Source: JBGRQA01 sp041725895
Lineage (GTDB): Bacteria; Bacteroidota; Bacteroidia; Bacteroidales; Marinifilaceae
Reading direction: 5' to 3'
Length of the DNA stretch: 64,000 bases
NCBI GenBank assembly: GCA_041725895.1
Contig: JBGRQA010000024.1
Span: 34,375-98,374 of the forward strand
This document shows, piece by piece, positions 17,185-25,179 of the stretch. The notes beneath the pieces were generated by a model, which was not told the origin of the DNA, ran no database searches, and saw only the letters and a program-made list of their open reading frames with translations. Each line of letters opens with the position of its first letter. Within the stretch, counting starts at the first letter, position 1. A program made the translations under genes and the position numbers.

Positions 17185-18648
17185 CTAATCTCTCCTTAAC
17201 GATCGAATAATTTTTCCATTGGTCTGGCGGAAATTCACAATCATGGGCATCTGTCCTGGCAGACTGTGGGTAGCACAGGAAAAGCAGGGATCATAAGCCC
17301 TGAAAGCCATTTCAATCATATTCAGAATGCCTTCATTTACCTCCACCCCTTTTGTAATCAATGCCTGAGCTGCCTTTTTTAGTGACATGCAAATGGCTGC
17401 ATTGTTATTGGTTGTGCCTACAATGATATTCACCTTTGTCACAATTCCCCTTTCATCGGTCCAGTAATGATGTGTTAAGGTACCCCGTTGGGCTTCTACA
17501 ATTCCTACTCCTTCCCGGGGAGTATTCTCCAACCTGGCGCGTAATTCCGTTCCGGTTATATCCGGATCCCGAGCCAACTCCAGCAAGCGTTCGGAAGCAT
17601 ACAGCAATTCTACCAAACGCGCCCAATGCATGGCTAGGGTTGCAGAAACCGGTTTGCCTCCCAGCGTATCATACATCCGTTCGTATTCCGCCTGAGCCAA
17701 AGGAGTAGCCATTCCATCCGCAGCATTCAATCGTGACAACGGGGTTGCATGATATACTCCGGAATCCTGTCCTTCCACAAATCCCTTCCATCCAACTTTC
17801 TTCAGGAAAGGAAATTTGAGGTAACTCCAGGGTTCCACTCGCTCTTCCACAAAGTTGAGATACTCATGGGGTGAGTATTTGCAATGCTCTTTCCCCAGGG
17901 TATCCACCACCCGTACTTTTCCATCGTAAAAGTTCACCTTATTGTTTTCGTCCACCAGCCCCATTGAGTATAGGTTCAAATTATAGGGCCCATTCAAAAT
18001 AATGTCCACATACTCCTTATTGGCCAACACAACATCATTAAATACCTTCAGGGAGAAACGTGAGAACTCTACAAAACCTTTTGCTTTTTCTTCTATATCC
18101 TTTCGCTCCTCTTCGGTTAAGCCCTTCCTAACGCCCCCGGGTAGATTCATCACCACATGGGTTTGGTGACCTCCCAACAAAGCCTGTATTTCCTGGGCGA
18201 TTCTTCGTTGCTTCAGCACCTCGGTACCTACCTCTACTCCAACCTTACCGATTACCCCCAGTACATTTCGCTCCGATACAGGGGCGGTTGGACCAACTAC
18301 AAAATCAGGAGCAGCCAGAGCATAAAAATGAGCGATGTGACTGTGCACAAAATGGGCCATATAGAATAATTCGCGCAATTTTTTCGCGGTAGGTGGCGGT
18401 TCAACTCCAAATACAGCATCGATGGCCTTACCGGATGCCATATGATGACAGCCCGGACAAACTCCACAGATCTTGGTAACAATCTGCGATAGTTCTTCGA
18501 CAGGCCTCCCTTCGCAGAACTTCTCAAATCCACGTAATTCCGGCACCTGAAAATATACGTTATCCACATTCCCATCTTCCTTCAGGAAGATTTCAATTTT
18601 TCCATGACCTTCAAGACGGGTAATCGGATCTATTGTGATTCTCTTCAT
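17185..18648 (-). CDS. [NiFe] hydrogenase large subunit, MvhA-like (group 3)
   Basis: Carries the Ni-Fe active site. The N-terminal motif is ICGVCPGCHH (Cys61 and Cys64) and the C-terminal motif is DPCFSCATH (Cys455 and Cys458), so all four metal cysteines are present. Residues 462-487 after His461 are the extension removed by the maturation protease. RxEGH (RLEGHG) is intact at the start. Length 487 aa, the context of MvhG- and MvhD-like genes, and the lack of signal peptides in the operon indicate a cytoplasmic F420-non-reducing-type enzyme. It is the last gene of a six-gene operon. Confidence 0.92.
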   Translation of the reverse strand: MKRITIDPITRLEGHGKIEIFLKEDGNVDNVYFQVPELRGFEKFCEGRPVEELSQIVTKICGVCPGCHHMASGKAIDAVFGVEPPPTAKKLRELFYMAHFVHSHIAHFYALAAPDFVVGPTAPVSERNVLGVIGKVGVEVGTEVLKQRRIAQEIQALLGGHQTHVVMNLPGGVRKGLTEEERKDIEEKAKGFVEFSRFSLKVFNDVVLANKEYVDIILNGPYNLNLYSMGLVDENNKVNFYDGKVRVVDTLGKEHCKYSPHEYLNFVEERVEPWSYLKFPFLKKVGWKGFVEGQDSGVYHATPLSRLNAADGMATPLAQAEYERMYDTLGGKPVSATLAMHWARLVELLYASERLLELARDPDITGTELRARLENTPREGVGIVEAQRGTLTHHYWTDERGIVTKVNIIVGTTNNNAAICMSLKKAAQALITKGVEVNEGILNMIEMAFRAYDPCFSCATHSLPGQMPMIVNFRQTNGKIIRSLRRD

Positions 18649-18699
18649 ATCAAATTAAATTTGGGTCCTCTACTTTTTTCCTATCAGAAACTACAGCTC

Positions 18700-19701
18700 T
18701 TAGGTTTTGGTATCTGTATTCTCCCTGGTTAATTTCCTCCTCATTATGGAAGCAGGCAGACTAAACCTGTAAAAAGTTCCTACCGGATCAACAATCTGAT
18801 CTACTATTATTTCTATCTCATCAGGATCATTGGAATCAATTATAGTAGCAATAGCAGACATCATCTTTGCACCTGGATCGGTTACTTCTTCAGGAGGTCC
18901 ATAGCACCCCCGGCAAGGAGCATTGTTTTTTATGCATCTAAAACCACACCCTCCTCGTGTAGCCGGTCCCATGCAAATAATTCCCTGTTCCAGAAGACAG
19001 GTTTCCCCATCGTCCTGAATTTCCCATGGTCGGTAAAACTTCTTAAGGGTTTTGTTCTCCGTTTTTTTTCTGTCACATTCGTCACACTGGGTTTTGTCTA
19101 AGGCACCTACTACTGAACCCTTAGGGGGTAGTTCCGCCCCTGTAACAATGGCCATAAACACCTCTACCAAACGTTCGGTTTGGGGTGGACAGCCGGGCAA
19201 ATAGTAATCTACATCGACCACCTGATTCAAGGCCATAACATCGTTATAGAACGTTGGAAGTTCCAGTTCCCCTTCCGGCATTTTATATTTGGGGACGGGT
19301 TTTATACCCATCGGATTGCTGGTGGATTCGCTATCATCGTAAACCCGTTTGAATATTTCCTCCCTGTTGGACAAATTCGCCAGACCCGGGATCCCTCCCA
19401 AGTGGGCACAAGCACCGTAGGCTACCAGTATCTTTGTTTTCTTGCGCAGCAACTTAGCCAGATGTTCATTTTCACTATTTCGAACAGCTCCGTTAAACAA
19501 GGTGACATCAATGTATTCATCCGGCATGGCCTCCACATCTTTGTACTTCACATCCAGAGCAATGGGCCAAAACACCAAATCGGCAGCGGCAACCACATCA
19601 AATAGTTTCTCATGCACATCCAGAACGGATACACAACAACCACCACAAGCGGCTCCCCAGTACACCGCCAGTTTGAGTTTCGGTTTTTCAGAATTTGTCA
19701 T
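18700..19701 (-). CDS. [NiFe] hydrogenase small subunit, MvhG-like
   Basis: Iron-sulfur electron-transfer subunit. The proximal cluster ligands are in WGAACGGC, YGACAHLGG and LPGCPPQTE. Further Cys sets occur in CDECDRKK and in the C-terminal run from ICMGPATRGGCG to APCRGCYGPP, enough for two more [4Fe-4S] clusters. No twin-arginine signal is present, so it is cytoplasmic. Length 333 aa. It lies 14 bases after the MvhD gene and 51 bases before the large subunit. Confidence 0.92.
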   Translation of the reverse strand: MTNSEKPKLKLAVYWGAACGGCCVSVLDVHEKLFDVVAAADLVFWPIALDVKYKDVEAMPDEYIDVTLFNGAVRNSENEHLAKLLRKKTKILVAYGACAHLGGIPGLANLSNREEIFKRVYDDSESTSNPMGIKPVPKYKMPEGELELPTFYNDVMALNQVVDVDYYLPGCPPQTERLVEVFMAIVTGAELPPKGSVVGALDKTQCDECDRKKTENKTLKKFYRPWEIQDDGETCLLEQGIICMGPATRGGCGFRCIKNNAPCRGCYGPPEEVTDPGAKMMSAIATIIDSNDPDEIEIIVDQIVDPVGTFYRFSLPASIMRRKLTRENTDTKT

Positions 19702-19715
19702 TTCTACTCCTCCTT

Positions 19716-20141
19716 TTAGGTAAACGATTCCATTATCGGTTTAACTTTACAGGGACCGATTTTTCTGATCGTTTCAGTCATTTCATCTGCCAATTCAGCA
19801 AACTGCTTCCCCTCGCTGGCACTGATCCACTCCAATCGCAGCCGATCTTCATGAATTCCAATTTGTCTAAAATATTTTCGCAATAGCGTATACCTCCTCA
19901 AACATTTGTAATTGCCCTCATGGTAATGGCAATCGCCTGGATGGCAACCACAAACCAACACACCGTCGGCACCTTCCCGAAAAGCCTTTAGAATAAAAGT
20001 AGGCTCAACCCGACCCGAGCACATGACCCGAATGACCCGAATGTTGGATGCATACTTCATTCGGGAAGTACCAGCCAGATCGGCACCTGTATAGGAACAC
20101 CAGTTGCATAAAAAAGCCACAATTGTCGGTTCAAAATCCAT
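19716..20141 (-). CDS. MvhD-like [2Fe-2S] linker protein
   Basis: MvhD relays electrons from an Mvh hydrogenase to HdrA. Family cysteines are visible in FLCNWCSYTGADLAG (Cys12, Cys15), VMCSGRVEP and CGCHPGDCHYHEGN. At 141 aa it is a standalone MvhD rather than the fused form found at the end of QmoB. It is placed exactly between the HdrA gene (4-base gap) and the hydrogenase small subunit, mirroring its physical role. Confidence 0.92.
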   Translation of the reverse strand: MDFEPTIVAFLCNWCSYTGADLAGTSRMKYASNIRVIRVMCSGRVEPTFILKAFREGADGVLVCGCHPGDCHYHEGNYKCLRRYTLLRKYFRQIGIHEDRLRLEWISASEGKQFAELADEMTETIRKIGPCKVKPIMESFT

Positions 20142-20145
20142 AAGT

Positions 20146-21876
20146 CTATAATTTTTTCTGCATTGACATTAATCCTTCAATTTGAGATAATATTTGTTGG
20201 TCTGTAAAGTGTCGGCTTCGAATAGCCCCGGTAGGACAGGTAGACCCACAGGTTCCACATCCTTTGCACAGGATTTCATTCACCACAGAAACTTTCTTCT
20301 CCTCATCGAATGTAATAGCAGTGTATGGACAAACCTTTACACAGGTTTGACAACCGCAGCAAATATCCTCATTCACAACGGCTGTGGTCATCTCAACTTC
20401 TACAGAACCTACATTGATCGTTGCCAAAACTCGGGCTGCTGCAGCTCTCGCCTGAGCAATAGAATCCGCAATCCCTTTTGGCGCCTGACAGGTTCCTACC
20501 ACATAAACCCCATCGGTAGTGGTTGCAACTGGATCCAGTTTCGGGTGTTTCTCAATATAGAACTGATTCCCACACATGCTAACTCCAGTTAAGCGGCCAA
20601 TATCCTTTGCATTCTCATGAGCTTCCATTCCAACCATTAGAACCACCATATCTGCTGGCACCTCAATGGCTTCACCAGATAACTTCTCCTCCAATTCAAC
20701 CAACATTTCACATTCGTCTCCCGGATCCGCTTGTCGTACTTTTGGCATACCATTTTTTTGATCGAACATCAGGAACATAACCCCTTTACGAGAAGTGTTG
20801 GTATACATTTCTTCACAATTTTTCCCTATCGCTCTCATGTCGGCATAAACTTGAAAAATGTTAGCCTTTGGGATAGCAGATCGCAGCTGGTTGGAATATT
20901 TCAATGCAGTCATACAGCATGTACGGGAACAGTATTCATGATAATCCTTGTTACGGCTCCCCACACAATGAAGAATTACGACATTTTCGGGAATTGTGCC
21001 ATCCTTTTTGCTTATATCGCCCTTTAATAGCATCTCCTCCAATTCAAAGGAGGTGATTACATTAGGAAGTTTGCCATACTGATACAGTTCTATTTGTTCA
21101 GCATCAAAAGACTTTAAGCCGGTAGCAACAATGATGTTTCCAAAGCTCAATTCAACTTCCTTGTCTCCATTTCTCGATACTTTGGCTTCGAAATTCCCAA
21201 TGTATCCAGTTATATCTTTTATTTCAGAGTTTAGTAAAACCTCTATCTTGCTGTGATTCTTAAGCTCTTCGATTCGGGATTGAATTAATTGTTGCCCACT
21301 GTATAAATCAGGATAAGTCAAATCAATCCGAGCCACCTGACCTCCTAACCGTTCCTTTCTTTCAATCAGATATACTTGCTTGCCTGCATCCGCAATGTCG
21401 AGTGCAGCAGAAATCCCAGAAATTCCCCCACCAATAATTAAGGTGCCGGGATTAATCTCAACAGAGCGTTTTTCCAGGGACTCATGCCATTTTACCTTAT
21501 TAATTGCAGCTGCTACCAGGGTTTTGGCTTTCCTGGTGGCCTCCTCACGATTGGTGTGAACCCACGATACCTGTTCCCTTATATTTGCCATTTCAAACAT
21601 ATAGGGATTCAACCCGGCAGAAGCCAAAGCCTTTCGGAAAGTAATTTCATGAATTCTAGGGGAACAGGCAGCAACAACCACCCTGTTTAATTGATGCTCT
21701 TTTATGTCCTGCTTAATCAAATCCTGGCCGGGATCGGAACACATGTACTTGTAGTTCCGAGCAATTACAACATCAGGCAGCTCACTAATTTCCTGGCAAA
21801 CAGCTTCCACATCCACCATTTTTGCAATGTTGGTACCACACCAGCAAATATAGACTCCAATTCTTTTTATTTCCAT
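20146..21876 (-). CDS. HdrA-like FAD/iron-sulfur electron transfer subunit
   Basis: Full-length HdrA homologue (576 aa). The N-terminal cluster motif is GVYICWCGTNIA (Cys11, Cys13), the FAD loop is IIGGGISGISAA, and the conserved Cys stretch is CSRTCCMTALKYS. At the C-terminus are two ferredoxin motifs, CCGCQTCVKVCPY and CKGCGTCGSTCPTG. It lacks the ferredoxin insertion that methanogen HdrA carries inside its flavin domain; that insertion is found in the other HdrA-like protein of this operon. I use the ATG at 21876 because it opens MEIKRIGVYI, the family N-terminus. HdrA flavin is the bifurcation site in Mvh-Hdr complexes. Confidence 0.92.
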   Translation of the reverse strand: MEIKRIGVYICWCGTNIAKMVDVEAVCQEISELPDVVIARNYKYMCSDPGQDLIKQDIKEHQLNRVVVAACSPRIHEITFRKALASAGLNPYMFEMANIREQVSWVHTNREEATRKAKTLVAAAINKVKWHESLEKRSVEINPGTLIIGGGISGISAALDIADAGKQVYLIERKERLGGQVARIDLTYPDLYSGQQLIQSRIEELKNHSKIEVLLNSEIKDITGYIGNFEAKVSRNGDKEVELSFGNIIVATGLKSFDAEQIELYQYGKLPNVITSFELEEMLLKGDISKKDGTIPENVVILHCVGSRNKDYHEYCSRTCCMTALKYSNQLRSAIPKANIFQVYADMRAIGKNCEEMYTNTSRKGVMFLMFDQKNGMPKVRQADPGDECEMLVELEEKLSGEAIEVPADMVVLMVGMEAHENAKDIGRLTGVSMCGNQFYIEKHPKLDPVATTTDGVYVVGTCQAPKGIADSIAQARAAAARVLATINVGSVEVEMTTAVVNEDICCGCQTCVKVCPYTAITFDEEKKVSVVNEILCKGCGTCGSTCPTGAIRSRHFTDQQILSQIEGLMSMQKKL

Positions 21877-21889
21877 GGCAACAAAAATT

Positions 21890-23080
21890 TTAAACCGCCT
21901 TTTCAAGCTCGATTCTACGTTGTTTTTCCCAAGAATAGTGTTTTAATCTTTTAAAATAGATAGCGAACGGACGATAGGCCAAATGAGACCATTTGGAAAA
22001 GGGTACCTCGATCATTATCATAGGGACTAATATTGTCATGTGAGCAACATAAGTATAGTATGTAGCTACAGGTAGACCATTCACACGGAAAATATGGACC
22101 AGAATACCAGAGATGGTGGTTAACCCAAGCATGATAATAAACAACCAATCGGATGCATGCGTGAACTGTGCTTTTAGGTCTACCTTCCGTATTCTTTTAA
22201 TGGTCACAACAATCAGAAAATAGAGAATTCCAAAAGTGGCATAATAGCCCAATAACCTTTGCCAATTGTACCAGGGTTTAACCTCCTCAATTTGAAATTC
22301 AGGCAAGACTACAACAATTAGGATAAACATGATGGTATAGCCTGTCATCAGCAACCAATGACCTACCCAATAGTTTTTATCCTCACACTTTGAGAATTTC
22401 GACTGGGTTCCAAAATGCCAAATTAAATTCCAAAGCTCAGTAAAGTAGGCATATATTGGAACATGCACAGATTTATCTTTAATTACAACCAGGTAAAACA
22501 TGCGAAGAATATTCGAAATCAGCAGGGAAGCGACAACTGCAGCCATAATCCAATCACAGTATTCAATAATTTGAACAAACTGGTCTGGGGGTATACCATC
22601 AACCATACTGTTAATCATCACTCCCCCCTGTGCGTTCACAAACAATTCCGGGTTCGTAAACAATAAATCTGAAGGAGGCAGAAATATTCCAAATAGAGCT
22701 ACCACCAAAGCAGCAATAAACAAAATGAAATAAACCTCCCATTTTCCGGATGTATAGAATTTCCTGGAAAGCCCGGTCCAATCATATATAGAAGTCAGAT
22801 ACCTTCTCAATGACATCATAATCTCTCCAGGATTGGCATTCCGAGGACATGTTTCTGTACACTCACCACAATAATAACACAACCATGGATTTAAATTGTA
22901 TGATAATTGCTTTTTTAAGCCCATCTGTATTTGCCGTATTCCCTTACGTGGGAACAGCGCATTATCTTCCGTTAATGGACATGTTGCCGTACAGTTTCCG
23001 CAGTGATAGCATTCATTCCATTCTTCAATACCAAACTGTTGCAATTCTACTTTCAATTTTGGATCTACTCGGGTTGCCAT
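21890..23080 (-). CDS. QmoC-like membrane subunit (HdrC + cytochrome b/HdrE fusion)
   Basis: Residues 24-34 (CYHCGNCTATC) and 68-78 (CYYCGECTETC) are two CxxCxxCxxxC motifs of HdrC. From about residue 110 there are roughly six transmembrane helices, resembling the NarI/HdrE-type cytochrome b of QmoC. Candidate haem histidines are in VGHWLL, LVHIFR and VAHMTI. In sulfate reducers QmoC links the flavoproteins QmoA and QmoB to menaquinone. Here it sits between two HdrA-like genes, overlapping the upstream one by 16 bases, and the operon ends in hydrogenase genes. Membrane anchoring and quinone contact are inferred by family. Confidence 0.87.
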   Translation of the reverse strand: MATRVDPKLKVELQQFGIEEWNECYHCGNCTATCPLTEDNALFPRKGIRQIQMGLKKQLSYNLNPWLCYYCGECTETCPRNANPGEIMMSLRRYLTSIYDWTGLSRKFYTSGKWEVYFILFIAALVVALFGIFLPPSDLLFTNPELFVNAQGGVMINSMVDGIPPDQFVQIIEYCDWIMAAVVASLLISNILRMFYLVVIKDKSVHVPIYAYFTELWNLIWHFGTQSKFSKCEDKNYWVGHWLLMTGYTIMFILIVVVLPEFQIEEVKPWYNWQRLLGYYATFGILYFLIVVTIKRIRKVDLKAQFTHASDWLFIIMLGLTTISGILVHIFRVNGLPVATYYTYVAHMTILVPMIMIEVPFSKWSHLAYRPFAIYFKRLKHYSWEKQRRIELEKAV

Positions 23081-24888
23081 GACTCCTCCTTGCCTATGAT
23101 TTCGTTTATTTTAACCAAAAGCTGGTTCAGTGATATATCTAATCGAACCTTAATTTTTCCACCCATAATACTTTGCATTACCCTGGAAGCGGCTGCTGAT
23201 GCCTGAGCGACAGTATCAGGAATGTCTTTGGGGCCCTGACACAAACCAGCAATACTTATCCCTGCCTGAATTGTATCAACTGGGTTCCCTTCAGAATGAA
23301 TTTCATTAAACCATCCATTCTCATCTATTGGAACACCTACCATTTTTGAAATCTCTTTGGCATCCTCTGAAGCTTCAAGCCCAACTGCCAAAACCACCAT
23401 ATCTACTTTCTGATTAATCAGTCGCTCATTTTCGAGGTCCTCCGAACGTAACAGCAATTGCCCCTTGCTGTCTTCTTTAATACTAGCTGTTCGTCCCCTA
23501 ACAATATGAATTCCTTCGGCTTCGATTCGGTTGTAGAATTCTTCGTACCCTTTTCCAAAGGCCCGCATATCAATATAGTATTCGTATACATCCGCCTCCG
23601 GCAGTTTCTCCTTTACCAGATGGGCCAGTTTTAAGGAATACATGCAACATACCTTAGAGCAATATTTATTGTAATTTTCATCCCGACTTCCAATACAATG
23701 AATTAAAGCTACACTTTGGGGCTCCGAACTCTCCTTTTCGAAGATCCAATTGCCTTTTTTATCCTTCGATCTTTTCACAATTTTTCCTTCGGTAGGTCCT
23801 GCAGAATTAATTAATCGTTCAAATTCCAAAGAAGTTAAAACATTTGGGTATTGACCGTAGCCATATTGTTCTGCCCGCTTCGCATCAAAGACCTTAAACC
23901 CCGTTGCAACAATAATGTTTCCCACAGTTACTTCCACTTCCCTATCCTTCTCCTCCATGTTGATACAGTCAGGAACAGGACACACCTTCATGCACACTCC
24001 ACATTTGCCTTCCTTAAGGTAAAGACAATTATCGGCATCAATCAGGTATTTATTGGGAACAGCCTGGGGAAAAGGAATGTAGGCTGCTTTTCGAAATGTC
24101 GTCCCCTGGTCAAATTCACTGGGAACTTTTGACGGACATTTCTCGGCACAGGTTCCGCAACCAATACATGTAGCCAAATTGATCCTCCTGGCCTTCTGTA
24201 AAATTTTCACTTTATAATTCCCGGGGCTTCCTGTCACCTCCTTCACTTCGGAATAGGTCATCAAATCGATATAGGGATGCTGGCCCACCTCCACCATTTT
24301 AGGAGTCAGGATACAGGCCGCACAGTCCAAAGTAGGAAAGGTTTTATCAAACATGGCCATATGTCCCCCTATGGATCCGGTTTTCTCTACCAGATAAACT
24401 TTTTGCTGACCATTGCCTATTTCCAGAGCTGCTTGTATACCGGCGATTCCACCCCCAATAACCAAAGTATCGGGATGAACATCCACTTCCATTGAATCCA
24501 GAACCTCATCCAGCGGTACATTAAAAAAGGCACAAGCAATTCCAGCTTTTGCCTTTTCCATCTCGGTCATTTGCACCCCCTTGTATTCATTAAAATCAAC
24601 AAGGCAAATATTCTTCGGATCCCTTCCCGCCAAATTCATAACTCTGGCAAAACAAGGCTTTTCAAAACCAGGTTTTTCTCCTGCCAAAATAATCCTTTCA
24701 ATACCAGATTGACGAATAATTTCAACAATATCCTCTACTTTATCTAGCTTTAAATCTTCTGGGGACCAAACTAATTGTGGTTTTAGATCTGATCGAATAA
24801 ATTCGATCAAATCATCAACATCCAGCTTACTGGAGGAGTTTTCCGGTGCAATACATAAATATATCGCTGTTGCCAATTGATTTTGCAT
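23065..24888 (-). CDS. HdrA-like flavoprotein with inserted ferredoxin domain
   Basis: First gene of the hydrogenase operon (607 aa). The FAD loop LVIGGGIAGIQAA is at 142-154. A ferredoxin insertion follows, with CIGCGTCAEKC (Cys241-251) and cysteines 288, 296, 299, 303 and 308, and then CSKVCCMYSLKLA. Unlike the other HdrA here it has no CxCG-type cluster motif in its first 130 residues and no C-terminal ferredoxin. It resembles QmoA/HdrA proteins. The N-terminal domain also has Cys12, Cys79 and Cys95, whose roles are unclear. The pair probably forms a heterodimer like QmoA-QmoB. Confidence 0.88.
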   Translation of the reverse strand: MQNQLATAIYLCIAPENSSSKLDVDDLIEFIRSDLKPQLVWSPEDLKLDKVEDIVEIIRQSGIERIILAGEKPGFEKPCFARVMNLAGRDPKNICLVDFNEYKGVQMTEMEKAKAGIACAFFNVPLDEVLDSMEVDVHPDTLVIGGGIAGIQAALEIGNGQQKVYLVEKTGSIGGHMAMFDKTFPTLDCAACILTPKMVEVGQHPYIDLMTYSEVKEVTGSPGNYKVKILQKARRINLATCIGCGTCAEKCPSKVPSEFDQGTTFRKAAYIPFPQAVPNKYLIDADNCLYLKEGKCGVCMKVCPVPDCINMEEKDREVEVTVGNIIVATGFKVFDAKRAEQYGYGQYPNVLTSLEFERLINSAGPTEGKIVKRSKDKKGNWIFEKESSEPQSVALIHCIGSRDENYNKYCSKVCCMYSLKLAHLVKEKLPEADVYEYYIDMRAFGKGYEEFYNRIEAEGIHIVRGRTASIKEDSKGQLLLRSEDLENERLINQKVDMVVLAVGLEASEDAKEISKMVGVPIDENGWFNEIHSEGNPVDTIQAGISIAGLCQGPKDIPDTVAQASAAASRVMQSIMGGKIKVRLDISLNQLLVKINEIIGKEESWQPE

Positions 24889-24896
24889 ATCGTATC

Positions 24897-24914
24897 GTTA
24901 TTACTTGTAATAAC
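24897..24914. promoter_or_regulatory. Perfect 18-bp palindrome upstream of the hydrogenase operon
   Basis: GTTATTAC, a TT spacer, then GTAATAAC form a perfect inverted repeat ending nine bases before the first ATG of the operon, in the divergent hydrogenase/hypF interval. It could be an operator or an mRNA hairpin over the ribosome-binding site. The binding protein is unknown; it is not a classic FNR box. Confidence 0.4.
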
Positions 24915-25179
24915 CAAAGCGAGATAATTCTTCTATTTACCGAATTAGTGCTCTAATAAATTTACGAAATACTCTACCCGGAATCAATTTTTTTATTTAC
25001 AGAATAAAGCATTTCTGTCCAAGAACATCTTATTTCTTGCACGCCCCCTCAAAAGCCTTATTTTAACCCTCATACATCAGACTTGAATCTTCCGGAAATT
25101 TTAAATTACACAAATATTCCAGGTTGAAAAAAAGAAATAATTCCTTAACTTATCTCTAGAACTAAGATTCATATACCGG

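Noticed and set aside
17185..24888. Looked for HdrB (CCG-domain) or APS reductase genes
   Set aside because: None of the genes contains the duplicated CX31-39CCX35-36CXXC pattern, and no aprAB-like gene is in the window.
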